A stretch of DNA of 64,000 nt from Pukyongia sp. (GCA_030148705.1 JASBSY010000010.1:1-64000); one strand, 5' to 3'. Shown: positions 26,485-34,314, numbered from the stretch's first letter. A program made the numbers and translations. The notes: generated by a model not told the origin, from the sequence alone.

Positions 26485-26985
26485 ATGTCGGAACACACGA
26501 TTATCCTCGATAAAAAACAAATTGCGCATAAACTAAAACGCATTGCGTACCAGATCTACGAGACCAACATCGATGAATCGGAAGTGGTTATTGCCGGTAT
26601 TGAGAGCAACGGGTATTTGGTGGCCAAAAAATTAAAGCCGTTGGTGGAATCCATTTCCCCTATTAAGGTTACACTTTGCAAGGTCACTATCGATAAAAGG
26701 GAACCTACCAAGCCGGTAAAAACTTCACTGGAAGCTTCAGATTACGCAGGGAAATCCCTGTTGCTGGTGGATGATGTGCTGCATAGCGGTACCACTCTTA
26801 TTTACGGGGTAAAGCATTTTTTGAACGTCCCGCTGAAGCAGTTTAAAACGGCCGTACTGGTAGATCGGAATCATAAGAAATATCCGGTAAAGGCTGATTT
26901 TAAAGGGATATCCTTGTCGACTTCCCTGAGTGAGAATGTCCAGGTGATCTTCGAAAAGAACAAGGACAGAGCCGTTTTAGAATAA
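26485..26985 (+). CDS. Phosphoribosyltransferase, PyrR-like
   Basis: A 166-residue type I PRTase. The PRPP-binding motif is LLLVDDVLHSGTTLIYGV, preceded by GIESNGYLVAKKL and followed by KTAVLVDRNHKKYPVKADF, which resemble PyrR and purine PRTases. The base or regulatory target cannot be settled; I see no pyr genes or PyrR RNA-binding sites beside it, and pyrD is 30 kb away. Its 3' end overlaps the convergent aroK by 9 bases. Confidence 0.85.
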   Translation: MSEHTIILDKKQIAHKLKRIAYQIYETNIDESEVVIAGIESNGYLVAKKLKPLVESISPIKVTLCKVTIDKREPTKPVKTSLEASDYAGKSLLLVDDVLHSGTTLIYGVKHFLNVPLKQFKTAVLVDRNHKKYPVKADFKGISLSTSLSENVQVIFEKNKDRAVLE

Positions 26986-27498
26986 GGCAGCTACAATCAT
27001 TCGTACCAGCTGTTCCACACTTTTATCCTCTGCATCGATGGTAAGTTCTGCCCTGTTATAAAAATAGGCACGCTCAAACAGGTGTTTTCTTATAAAATCG
27101 TTGAGATCTTCCTTTTTTTCCAGATGTGCTATCAGCGGACGCTGTTTGGCTTCCTTACTTAAGCGTTCGGTTAAAACGTCGAGGGGTACATTTAAATAGA
27201 TGGTGATAAGGTTGTTTTTGGCGAGTAGGTTTTCCATTGTATTACCGTAGCAGGGTGTTCCTCCGCCGGTGGCAAGTACAAGGGATTTTTCTTCGGAAGT
27301 GATCCGGTTTAGGATTTCGGCTTCACGCTTTCTAAAATAGATCTCTCCGCGGGTTTCGAAAATTTCTGAAATTGAGTTGTCTTCGGCTTTTTCTATTTCC
27401 GAATCCAGGTCCAGGAAATCGAATTGCAGGGTTTCGGCGAGTTTTTTGCCCACTGCAGATTTGCCGCTTCCCATGTACCCGAGGAGGATCAATTTCAT
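26977..27498 (-). CDS. aroK: Shikimate kinase
   Basis: A 173-residue kinase that phosphorylates shikimate in aromatic amino acid synthesis. I start it at ATG 27498 (MKLILLGYMGSGKSAVGKKL); the ORF runs 11 codons further up but without family similarity. Landmarks: Walker A GYMGSGKSAVGK, DLDSEIEK, FRKREAEIL (shikimate binding), LATGGGTPC and KQRPLIA in the lid. Length is typical. It overlaps the convergent PRTase gene by 9 bases. Confidence 0.95.
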   Translation of the reverse strand: MKLILLGYMGSGKSAVGKKLAETLQFDFLDLDSEIEKAEDNSISEIFETRGEIYFRKREAEILNRITSEEKSLVLATGGGTPCYGNTMENLLAKNNLITIYLNVPLDVLTERLSKEAKQRPLIAHLEKKEDLNDFIRKHLFERAYFYNRAELTIDAEDKSVEQLVRMIVAALF

Positions 27499-27565
27499 GT
27501 GAAAATCGATTTTAAGATTGCGATTAAGCAATGTTAATTAAATAACAAATTTAATTTAATATGCT

Positions 27566-27596
27566 TTGAAAAATAAATATAATGATAGTATATTTG
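27566..27596 (+). promoter_or_regulatory. tRNA operon promoter
   Basis: -33 TTG (27566-27568), a 20-bp spacer and -7 TATATTTG (27589-27596), then the discriminator GCACCCGC. It matches the two leftward promoters at 180-326 and starts the tRNA-Lys/tRNA-Leu transcript near 27603. Confidence 0.85.
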
Positions 27597-27613
27597 CACC
27601 CGCATTCAAGGAA

Positions 27614-27689
27614 GACCTGATAGCTCAGTTGGTAGAGCACCTCCCTTTTAAGGAGGTGGTCCTGGGTTCGAGCCCCAGTCAGGTCACCA
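27614..27689 (+). tRNA. tRNA-Lys (TTT)
   Basis: A 76-base cloverleaf. The acceptor stem GACCTGA pairs with TCAGGTC, followed by A and an encoded CCA. The D-arm is GCTCAGTTGGTAGAGC. The anticodon stem CCTCC/GGAGG holds loop CTTTTAA with anticodon TTT. The T-arm is CTGGG-TTCGAGC-CCCAG. Confidence 0.98.
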
Positions 27690-27724
27690 ATAAAAGTTAA
27701 GCCCCTTGGTTTAACTTTTTTTTT

Positions 27725-27808
27725 GCCCGGATGCTGGAATTGGTAGACAGGCATGGTTGAGGGCCATGTGTCCTTTAGGGCGTGTGGGTTCAAGTCCCAC
27801 TTCGGGCA
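27725..27808 (+). tRNA. tRNA-Leu (GAG)
   Basis: A type II tRNA of 84 bases without an encoded CCA. The acceptor GCCCGGA pairs with TTCGGGC. The anticodon stem CATGG/CCATG holds the loop TTGAGGG, giving anticodon GAG. The variable arm is TGTCCTTTAGGGCGT and the T-arm GTGGG-TTCAAGT-CCCAC. It is 35 bases after tRNA-Lys, in one transcript. Confidence 0.97.
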
Positions 27809-27812
27809 CAAG

Positions 27813-27843
27813 GAGTCGTTCAGAAAGAGCGACTCTTTTTTTT
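27813..27843 (+). terminator. Terminator of the tRNA operon
   Basis: GAGTCG (27813-27818) pairs with CGACTC (27830-27835), followed by eight T. It lies just after tRNA-Leu. Confidence 0.88.
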
Positions 27844-27882
27844 GTTGTAAACGAGCCCTAAAGAACCGGGCGTGGCGAAAAA

Positions 27883-27985
27883 CTGAAAATTGTAAGTTGC
27901 CAAACACAATTTTCAGGTTTGAGCCGGCAACAAATAAGTCCCACCATATCCAATTTTCAGCACCTGGTCAAAGCGACTCTTTTGC
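27883..27985. repeat. Inverted repeats and a decayed copy of the tRNA-Leu 3' end plus terminator
   Basis: CTGAAAATTG (27883-27892) and CAATTTTCAG (27907-27916) form a perfect 10-bp inverted repeat, and CAATTTTCAG recurs at 27951-27960. In addition AAGTCCCAC (27936-27944) and AAAGCGACTCTTTT (27970-27983) repeat tRNA-Leu T-arm and terminator sequences, both at an offset of exactly 144 bp. The sequence between them is no longer similar. No gene lies in 27844-28049. It looks like the scar of a duplication or integration at the tRNA. Confidence 0.5.
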
Positions 27986-28049
27986 CAATATCAGGCTTAT
28001 GCTTGGGCCGGTGCGAACGGTAAACAAAAATTACTTTTAAAAATGAGGT

Positions 28050-28256
28050 TCAACAACAATTTTTATTTTCTTGAATTGATGGGCAAGCCACAGTTCCATA
28101 GGAACAATAAACACAACAATCGCCCTCACTTGGTTTTAAAACTGTTTTGCAATTCTCGCATTCGTAGAAAAACTGACATGCGTTTGTGGGCATATCCTCC
28201 ACTTTCTTATGTCCGCAGTGCGGACAAGTGATTTCAGATTTTAAAACAGTTTCCAT
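28050..28256 (-). CDS. GDCCVxC-domain small protein
   Basis: A 68-residue, Cys-rich protein: ITCPHCGHKK, then YECENCKTVLKPSEGDCCVY and a Cys-Cys end. The GDCCVxC signature names a family that I recall travelling with merT-type genes in Bacteroidota and others, sometimes with selenocysteine in place of Cys; here all positions are Cys. Probably metal-binding, perhaps handling Hg(II) in the cytoplasm; the role is not established. Its start abuts the end of the MerTP gene (28256). Confidence 0.82.
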   Translation of the reverse strand: METVLKSEITCPHCGHKKVEDMPTNACQFFYECENCKTVLKPSEGDCCVYCSYGTVACPSIQENKNCC

Positions 28257-28876
28257 TATTTTTCTTTAATGTCGGTTACTTTATAACCTGTTGAATTAAT
28301 TGCTTTCTCAATTTCCTTTTCATTTGTCTTGGTGTTGTCAAATTCAATAATCGCATTTCCAATTTCAAAGGACGCTTTTGAGTTTACAATACCGTCGAGC
28401 TTATTTACTTCGTGATTTACGTGTGCTTCGCAACTTGCACAGGTCATTCCGCTGATTTTAAACTCAGTTGTTTTAAGATTTGCTTTGTCCACCACGATTA
28501 TTTGCCTTTCTGCGTTGGTGTAAAAGATTCCTGAATAATAAGGGAAAGCCATCATCACAAATGCAAAAACAGTTACAATTCCTAAAAAGGTTTTTGATTG
28601 TATAAATTTTGATTTTCCTGCCTTACCGGCAGGCAGGTCGTCCGATTCACATTCACAGTCAATTTCTTTTTGAGGATTTAATTTTTGATACCAGGCAAAA
28701 CCAAGAACCAATACTGTCATTCCGATTAAATAAGGTCTAAAAGGATCGATCCATGCAAATGCGGAAGCTACGCCGCTTGTTCCTGCTATTAATGCTAAAA
28801 CTGGGGTAATACAACATAATGAAGCTGTTATTGCTGTGAACAAACTTGCTCCAATTAACTTATTTTCATGGTTCAT
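28256..28876 (-). CDS. Mercury transporter MerTP (MerT-MerP fusion)
   Basis: A 206-residue protein. The N-terminal part is MerT-like, with a Cys pair in the first helix (ASLCCITPVLALIAG) and further helices near 45-65 and 95-115. The C-terminal part (about 135-206) is a MerP/HMA domain with the metal-binding GMTCASC motif. It should bring Hg(II) into the cell for detoxification; no merA reductase is in the window. A cytoplasmic loop carries an inserted LPAGKAG stretch encoded by a small palindrome. It overlaps the upstream ArsR gene by 4 bases. Confidence 0.87.
   Translation of the reverse strand: MNHENKLIGASLFTAITASLCCITPVLALIAGTSGVASAFAWIDPFRPYLIGMTVLVLGFAWYQKLNPQKEIDCECESDDLPAGKAGKSKFIQSKTFLGIVTVFAFVMMAFPYYSGIFYTNAERQIIVVDKANLKTTEFKISGMTCASCEAHVNHEVNKLDGIVNSKASFEIGNAIIEFDNTKTNEKEIEKAINSTGYKVTDIKEK
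28619..28638. repeat. Small GC-rich palindrome inserted in the MerTP gene
   Basis: CTGCCTTACCGGCAGGCAGG, an imperfect palindrome far richer in GC than the gene around it. Read on the minus strand it encodes the LPAGKAG part of the protein. Such units recur in Bacteroidota genomes, to my recollection, as in-frame insertions in loops. Confidence 0.6.
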
Positions 28877-29247
28877 ATCGTTTCCAAGATTTTATTTGTA
28901 TCAAGTATTTCAAAAAACGGATTTAGCATTATTTCGTATTCCTCAGGGAGGGAGTAGAAAATGGTTTGGGCTTCTCTATTGCTTTCTAACAAGTTTCTGT
29001 CTTTCATTTTTCTCAAATGTTGCGATATAGCAGAAATGTTCATCCCTAGTATATCACTTAAATCACAAACGCAAAGCCTTTTTTCCTTATAGAGTAGGTA
29101 GAGTATTTTCAGTCGAACGCTATTACCGACTAATGAAAGTCTGTTCGCCAAATAATCAAATGATTCATCTAATTCAGAAACTGTGTCTTGGCAACGATTT
29201 ATTTGTTCAATATCAGCTTTTTGCCTGATGCAAGAATTTTTTTCCAT
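28873..29247 (-). CDS. ArsR/SmtB-family metal-responsive repressor
   Basis: A 124-residue winged-helix regulator. The DNA-binding part reads RLKILYLLYKEKRLCVCDLS and MNISAISQHLRKMKDRNLL. The CVCD motif in the first helix of the HTH is the classic metal-sensing site of this family. Extra Cys at C6 and C19 may complete the site. It heads the MerTP/GDCCVxC operon and has a clear palindromic operator in its own promoter, so Hg(II) or a similar metal probably relieves repression. Confidence 0.9.
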   Translation of the reverse strand: MEKNSCIRQKADIEQINRCQDTVSELDESFDYLANRLSLVGNSVRLKILYLLYKEKRLCVCDLSDILGMNISAISQHLRKMKDRNLLESNREAQTIFYSLPEEYEIMLNPFFEILDTNKILETI

Positions 29248-29271
29248 AACTCGAAGATACGGTTATTTATT

Positions 29272-29291
29272 ATTTAAGTAAATACTTAAAT
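29272..29291. promoter_or_regulatory. Probable ArsR operator
   Basis: ATTTAAGT-AAAT-ACTTAAAT, a perfect 8-bp inverted repeat with a 4-base centre, 25 bases before the ArsR start. It covers the -33 region of a promoter whose -7 box is TATCTTCG (29252-29259, minus strand), so binding would block transcription. Confidence 0.75.
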
Positions 29292-29301
29292 ACATAATTG
29301 G

Positions 29302-29425
29302 CAAGCGTTGGTATTAAAATACCTGGCAGGGAGGGATTTGTGTAAATAAAAAACTGCGAGCGTGAATAGACAGTTGTTTTTCCACGGAGTTATAGCGTCT
29401 CCGTATTGACCATAGGCAACGCTTG
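29302..29425. repeat. 9-bp inverted repeats flanking about 106 bp
   Basis: CAAGCGTTG (29302-29310) and CAACGCTTG (29417-29425) are exact inverted copies in the 259-base gap between the ArsR gene and the methyltransferase gene. The interior has no ORF. They may be a remnant element end or an attC-like fold. Confidence 0.35.
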
Positions 29426-29506
29426 TATCTCGCCTTCTAAAGAAAACCAGGGCGTGTCTCGACCATATATTGTCGGCCGGAAAATACGATTACATGCTAA
29501 GCTATG

Positions 29507-30250
29507 TTAATTGGCCTTAGCAGCTTTTGTAAACGGAACTATCATGGGTACCTTTTTTTGGTAGTTGGAATACGCTTCGCCAATGTGGTTTTTTAGATCT
29601 TTTTCCTCCAGGTACTTTACGGCAATGAGAATATAGGTTGTAGTGATCACAGCAAACAATAAGTGACCAGCCGTCATCACGGGGGTGGCCCAAAAAGCAA
29701 TGACAAACCCTAACATAATTGGATGCCTAACCAGGGTATAGAGATATTTAATCTGAAACTTCGGATTTGGAGTGAGCTTACCTTTAAGATTGTTATAAAT
29801 CTGGGTCAATCCAAAAAGCTCGAAATGGTTTATCATAAATGTTGAAAGTAGCACTATGAGCCATCCCAGGAAGAATATGCCTGTTAAAACCAGGGCAAGG
29901 GTTTCATTTTGTACTTCCCAGATTACCGACGTAATGGGTTTCCATTTCCAGTACAACAGTATTAATGCTAAACTTGATAATAAAACATAAGTGCTCCGTT
30001 CTACAGCAGGATGGATAAATTTTGTAATCCATTTTTTAAAAGCCGGTCTCGCCATGATACTGTGTTGTAGCGCAAATACGCTCAAAAGAATAAGATTGGT
30101 TACAATGGCATTGACCAAAGATGGTTCAGCGCCGGAATCTATTGTTTTTGGAACGAATATGTTGCCTACAAAACCTATGGCGTACAGAAAAGTTACAAGG
30201 AAAATTATATAGGCACATATCCCATACAGCAAACTGATAATTTTTTTCAT
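29507..30250 (-). CDS. Membrane methyltransferase, methanethiol S-methyltransferase (MddA)-like
   Basis: About 247 residues from ATG 30250 (MKKIISLLYGICAYIIF); the 24 codons further upstream look non-coding. Six or so helices are visible. YAIGFVGNIFVPKTIDSG near the start and LVRHPIMLGFVIAFWATP plus EEKDLKNHIGEAYSNYQKKV near the end match the NnrU/isoprenylcysteine methyltransferase fold, the latter part binding S-adenosylmethionine. I associate this N-terminus with MddA, which makes dimethyl sulfide from methanethiol. Another substrate is possible. It lies in the AT-rich accessory stretch. Confidence 0.75.
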   Translation of the reverse strand: MKKIISLLYGICAYIIFLVTFLYAIGFVGNIFVPKTIDSGAEPSLVNAIVTNLILLSVFALQHSIMARPAFKKWITKFIHPAVERSTYVLLSSLALILLYWKWKPITSVIWEVQNETLALVLTGIFFLGWLIVLLSTFMINHFELFGLTQIYNNLKGKLTPNPKFQIKYLYTLVRHPIMLGFVIAFWATPVMTAGHLLFAVITTTYILIAVKYLEEKDLKNHIGEAYSNYQKKVPMIVPFTKAAKAN

Positions 30251-30361
30251 CTTTTTATGGTTTAAGGTTACAGAGATAAAGTTGTTGAAAAGGAGCAAAT
30301 TACGATTTTCTAATTCGTTCAAATAATGTGTTCTAGAGTCCGAATGGATGACCCTAAACGA

Positions 30362-31552
30362 TTAGGTTATTGATTTTTGATGCTGTATTTTAAATTGAAG
30401 AGGAGGTAACTTGTATTTTTTATTAAAAGATCGAATGAAATGTGAGTTGTTTTTAAATCCACTCTCATACGCTATTTCATTTACTTGCAGGTCTGTTGAG
30501 AACAACAGGGCTTTTGAATATTCTAATCTTTTATTCATCAACCAATCTGAAGGTGTTGTATCGAACGAACTTTTGAAGTCTCTTTTAAAAGCTGATAGAC
30601 TTTTTCCATAGAGTTTCGCAAAATCTTCAATTTTTAAAGCATTTTTGAAATTTGCAGATAACACTTCCTCAATTTTTTCTTTTATGCCCGCTGATGATTT
30701 ATAGGTTCCTTGGATCGATTTCTTTCCGGTAATAAACTCCTCTATTTCCGACAACACGGAAAAGGTATCGCCAATCCAAAATAAATGGTCGTTACCAGGT
30801 AATTCAACAAACTTTGAATTTGGAATATGCCGGGCTATATATTTTCCTTCTTCAACCTTGCAATCTAAATCATTCGTTCTATGAAGAATCAATGAGGGAA
30901 CTTTAATAGATTCTAAAATATTGGTGATATCAGCTTCAGTATTCATCTTTGCAAGTGCCAGCGCTGCCCCCGGACTTGCTGCTGAGCGCAAATAATTTGA
31001 AAAAAAATCTATATAATCTATATCGTGCGACATAGACGGCATAAGACTATGTAAATCCATACGTTCACCGTCGCCCCAACCTTCTTCAATAAGTTTATAA
31101 AACATGTCTCGTGCTTCAGGTTTAGGTGCCCAGGGGTAATCTTTTGAATATTTTCTTTTTGCGAAGATGCCGAATGTTATTAACGCAATCGTGTTATCAG
31201 GATATGTGGCGGCAAAAAGTGAAGCAACGGTCCCGCCTTCAGAATGTCCAAATAAAACAGCTTTTTGCGAATTGGCTGCTTTCATTACACATCTAATATC
31301 ATCCATGCGTTCTTCTAAAGTAGATAATGCACCAACTCGGTCTGAAAGTCCCGTACCCCTTTTATCAAACAATATAAGTCTGGTAAATTTGATAAGCCTG
31401 TATAAAAATTCAGAAATTTTAGGGTCTTCCCACATCATGTCGATATTTGAAACCCAACCCGGCACATAAATCAGGTCGATCGATCCTTCTCCTACCACCT
31501 GATAAGCGATATTTATAGTTCCGCTTTTGGTGTATTTGGTTATCGGTTTCAT
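30362..31552 (-). CDS. Alpha/beta-hydrolase fused to an AraC-type DNA-binding domain
   Basis: About 396 residues from ATG 31552 (MKPITKYTKSGTINIAYQV). Residues 1-275 are an alpha/beta-hydrolase: oxyanion region YVPGWVSNID, LFDKRGTGLSDR, nucleophile elbow GHSEGG, acid region LILHRTNDLDC and catalytic His in GNDHLFWIGD. Residues about 295-396 are an AraC HTH: IEDFAKLYGKSLSAFKRDF and VNEIAYESGFKNNSHFIRSF. The hydrolase could sense or cut a small-molecule ligand while the HTH regulates genes. I know this hydrolase type fused to cyclase or LuxR domains; the AraC combination is less usual. No target operon is obvious. Confidence 0.85.
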   Translation of the reverse strand: MKPITKYTKSGTINIAYQVVGEGSIDLIYVPGWVSNIDMMWEDPKISEFLYRLIKFTRLILFDKRGTGLSDRVGALSTLEERMDDIRCVMKAANSQKAVLFGHSEGGTVASLFAATYPDNTIALITFGIFAKRKYSKDYPWAPKPEARDMFYKLIEEGWGDGERMDLHSLMPSMSHDIDYIDFFSNYLRSAASPGAALALAKMNTEADITNILESIKVPSLILHRTNDLDCKVEEGKYIARHIPNSKFVELPGNDHLFWIGDTFSVLSEIEEFITGKKSIQGTYKSSAGIKEKIEEVLSANFKNALKIEDFAKLYGKSLSAFKRDFKSSFDTTPSDWLMNKRLEYSKALLFSTDLQVNEIAYESGFKNNSHFIRSFNKKYKLPPLQFKIQHQKSIT

Positions 31553-31870
31553 ACCCTCTTTGGATTTGTATCGCAGATGATGTTGTAAGGTATTGCTTTT
31601 CATTTAACCAGCCATAATGCGAATTATACATTTCTGCCGTCAGCAGTCTTAGATTCTGTTTTCCTGATTTTGTACCGTATTATCAGCATGTATTCCAGCC
31701 TTATCACAACAGACTTTATATCTGCTTCTCCCCTACAACTTCTAATCTTTAGAGAAAAAAGTATTATACCACTACCCTGCAGTCTTCTGATTCACACAGA
31801 CTTGCCTTTAATTCTGTTCAAATATTACTGTGGTTGGTTAAACACTTGGTTTTAATTATGTACCTTTCGA

Positions 31871-32797
31871 ATGAATTCTGCCGGCATGAATGTTAAAACC
31901 CAATTCAGCATTAAAGACCTCGAAAATCTCAGTGGGGTAAAAGCACATACCATCCGAATCTGGGAAAAGCGATATAATTTGTTATCCCCCGATCGAACCG
32001 ATACAAACATCAGGACATACGATCTCGAAAACCTTAAAAAACTACTCAATGTTAGCTTTCTGTATCACACAGGCTACAAGATCTCTAAGATCGCCGAACT
32101 GGACGAGTCGGAAATCCACCGGCAGGTTTTGGAAGAAGGAGATGAACAGAAGGAGCTATTAGCCATAAATACGTTTAAGACCGCTATGCTCGACTTCGAT
32201 GATGAGCTGTTTAGCAATACGTACGAAAAGCTCTCAAAAAAGAGAACTTTTCGAGACATTTTCTTCAATATTTTCCTGCCACTTCTGAGCGAAATTGGCC
32301 TCCTGTGGCAAACCGCGACCATAGATCCGTCGCATGAGCACTTTGTTTCGGAACTGATCAAACAAAAAGTGATCCTCAACATCGCGCAAATGCGGCAAGC
32401 TAAATCGAAGAGCAAAACCAAGGTATTTGTACTGTATTTACCATACAAGGAAATACATGAAATAGGACTTCTATACGCCAATTATGAAATTCTCTCCGCC
32501 GGCTATAAAACCATCTATCTTGGAAATAACATCCCCCTGGATAGCCTGCAGCATGTGGTTACACATTACGACCACCTTATCTTTCTATCGTATTTTACGG
32601 TAAAGCCCGATAAACAACATCTAAAAGACTACCTAAAGGAATTCAACCAGAAAGTTGGAAACAGTAAAAATCAACCACTTTGGCTGATGGGACAAAAAGT
32701 CTCTGAACTCCAGGGTATTAAACTCCCGGATAACTTTAGGGTAATCCCGAACCTCCAAAACCTTATAACTGAACTTAAAACATTAAAAAAATCATAA
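31871..32797 (+). CDS. MerR-family regulator with cobalamin-binding domain (CarH/LitR type)
   Basis: 308 residues (ATG 31886 is an alternative start). The N-terminal MerR HTH reads FSIKDLENLSGVKAHTIRIW. The C-terminal part is a B12-binding module. The helical cap carries the W-x9-E-H motif (W146, E156, H157), which contacts the upper ligand of adenosylcobalamin in CarH. The Rossmann part carries E-x-H-x-x-G (H196 in KEIHEIGL), the lower cobalt ligand. CarH proteins repress carotenoid genes in the dark and release DNA on light-driven cobalamin photolysis. The gene lies 58 bases upstream of crtI in the same direction, so it very likely controls the crt genes. Confidence 0.9.
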   Translation: MNSAGMNVKTQFSIKDLENLSGVKAHTIRIWEKRYNLLSPDRTDTNIRTYDLENLKKLLNVSFLYHTGYKISKIAELDESEIHRQVLEEGDEQKELLAINTFKTAMLDFDDELFSNTYEKLSKKRTFRDIFFNIFLPLLSEIGLLWQTATIDPSHEHFVSELIKQKVILNIAQMRQAKSKSKTKVFVLYLPYKEIHEIGLLYANYEILSAGYKTIYLGNNIPLDSLQHVVTHYDHLIFLSYFTVKPDKQHLKDYLKEFNQKVGNSKNQPLWLMGQKVSELQGIKLPDNFRVIPNLQNLITELKTLKKS

Positions 32798-32817
32798 AGT
32801 ATTTCAGCAATGTAAAT

Positions 32818-32852
32818 ATTTGTTTAAATATTTAATAAATTTGTTAAACAAA
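32818..32852 (+). promoter_or_regulatory. crt promoter and candidate CarH-type operator
   Basis: Two direct repeats, ATTTGTTTAAA (32818-32828) and ATTTGTTAAAC (32839-32849), are spaced by 21 bp, two helical turns, as expected for a multimeric MerR/CarH regulator. The second overlaps a -7 box TAAATTTG (32836-32843), 13 bases before the crtI ATG. No -33 TTG is seen at the right distance. Confidence 0.55.
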
Positions 32853-32855
32853 ATT

Positions 32856-34313
32856 ATGAAAGACATTGCAATTATCGGGTCCGGGTTCTCCTCTCTAGCG
32901 GCTGCATGTTATTTGGCAAAGTACGGCCATAAGGTGACCATTTATGAAAAGAACGCTAGTGTCGGCGGGCGGGCACGACAATTAAAACGCGATGGTTTCA
33001 CTTTCGACATTGGCCCTACATGGTACTGGATGCCCGATGTATTCGAACGTTTTTTTTCCGATTTCGACATGCGTCCGGAAGATTATTACGAACTTATAAA
33101 ACTGAATCCCGCCTACTCGGTATACTTCGGCGAACAAGACTCTATTACGATTGAAGATTCCCTGGAAAAAATTTGTATCGCCTTCGACAGAGAAGAACCC
33201 GGCAGTTCGACCAAGCTGCGAAAGTTCATTAAGACAGCACAGGACAATTACAATGTGGCAATCAAAGACCTGGTGTATCGCCCCGGACTGTCACCTTTCG
33301 AACTGATAACTCCCGTGACTGTTAAAAAGATCGGGCAGTTCTTCAGCACTATCAGCAGGGAGGTTAGAAAAGAATTCGATAACCCCCGGTTGATCAGTAT
33401 ACTCGAATTTCCCGTGCTCTTCCTGGGCGCCAAGCCGTCCGATACTCCTGCCTTCTACAGTTTTATGAATTACGCCGATTTTGGGCTAGGCACCTTTCAC
33501 CCCAAAGATGGTATGTACTCGGTAATAGAAGGAATGCAACAGCTCGCTCTCGATCAGGGTGTTTCTATGAAGACTAGTTCAGACGTGGAGCAGATCATAG
33601 TCGAAAATAACACTGCCACCGGAATTATTATAAATGGTGAAGAAATCCGTTGCGATACCGTACTGAGCGGAGCCGATTACCATCATACCGAATCTTTGAT
33701 GCAGCCGGAGCACCGGCAGTATTCGGAAAGCTACTGGGAAAACCGGACCTTCGCCCCCTCCGCCCTGTTGTTTTATGTGGGTTTTAGCAGGGAAATAAAA
33801 GCAGTTGAACATCACACCCTGTTCTTCGACGTGGATTTCGCGGCACACGCGACGGCAATTTACGACGATCCGGCCTGGCCGGAGAAACCGTTGTTTTACG
33901 CCAGTTTTCCTTCTAAAACAGATTCAAATGCTGCGCCTGAAGGAAAGGAAGCAGGTATTTTCCTCATACCCCTGGCACCCGGCCTGGAAGATTCGGCAGA
34001 TTTACGAGAAATATATTTTGAAAAAATCATGACCCGCTTTGAACGATTAACGAACCAAGACGCAAAAAAATACGTTATATTTAAAGAGTCATTTTGTATA
34101 AACGACTTTATCGATCAGTACAATTCTTACAGAGGAAATGCCTACGGACTTGCGAATACTCTTACACAAACCGCTTTCCTAAGACCCAGACTCCGAAGTA
34201 AGAAGGTGAAGAATCTATATTTTACCGGTCAGCTTACGGTACCCGGTCCGGGCGTACCACCTGCGCTCATCTCCGGTAAATTGGTAGCAGGTCTAATTGA
34301 AAAAGAAAAATAA
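32856..34313 (+). CDS. crtI: Phytoene desaturase
   Basis: 485 residues from ATG 32856 (MKDIAIIGSGFSSLAAACY); 12 further codons in frame upstream lie within the promoter. It is an FAD enzyme converting phytoene to lycopene in four steps. The N-terminal dinucleotide fold is IIGSGFSSLAAA, followed by YEKNASVGGRARQ and FTFDIGPTWYWMPDVF. The C-terminal family signature reads YFTGQLTVPGPGVPPALISG. First gene of crtI-crtB-crtZ-cyclase. Confidence 0.95.
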   Translation: MKDIAIIGSGFSSLAAACYLAKYGHKVTIYEKNASVGGRARQLKRDGFTFDIGPTWYWMPDVFERFFSDFDMRPEDYYELIKLNPAYSVYFGEQDSITIEDSLEKICIAFDREEPGSSTKLRKFIKTAQDNYNVAIKDLVYRPGLSPFELITPVTVKKIGQFFSTISREVRKEFDNPRLISILEFPVLFLGAKPSDTPAFYSFMNYADFGLGTFHPKDGMYSVIEGMQQLALDQGVSMKTSSDVEQIIVENNTATGIIINGEEIRCDTVLSGADYHHTESLMQPEHRQYSESYWENRTFAPSALLFYVGFSREIKAVEHHTLFFDVDFAAHATAIYDDPAWPEKPLFYASFPSKTDSNAAPEGKEAGIFLIPLAPGLEDSADLREIYFEKIMTRFERLTNQDAKKYVIFKESFCINDFIDQYNSYRGNAYGLANTLTQTAFLRPRLRSKKVKNLYFTGQLTVPGPGVPPALISGKLVAGLIEKEK

Positions 34314-34314
34314 A

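Noticed and set aside
27844-28040. Additional tRNA downstream of tRNA-Leu
   Set aside because: Only a T-arm-like piece is present; no acceptor, anticodon or D-arm can be built.
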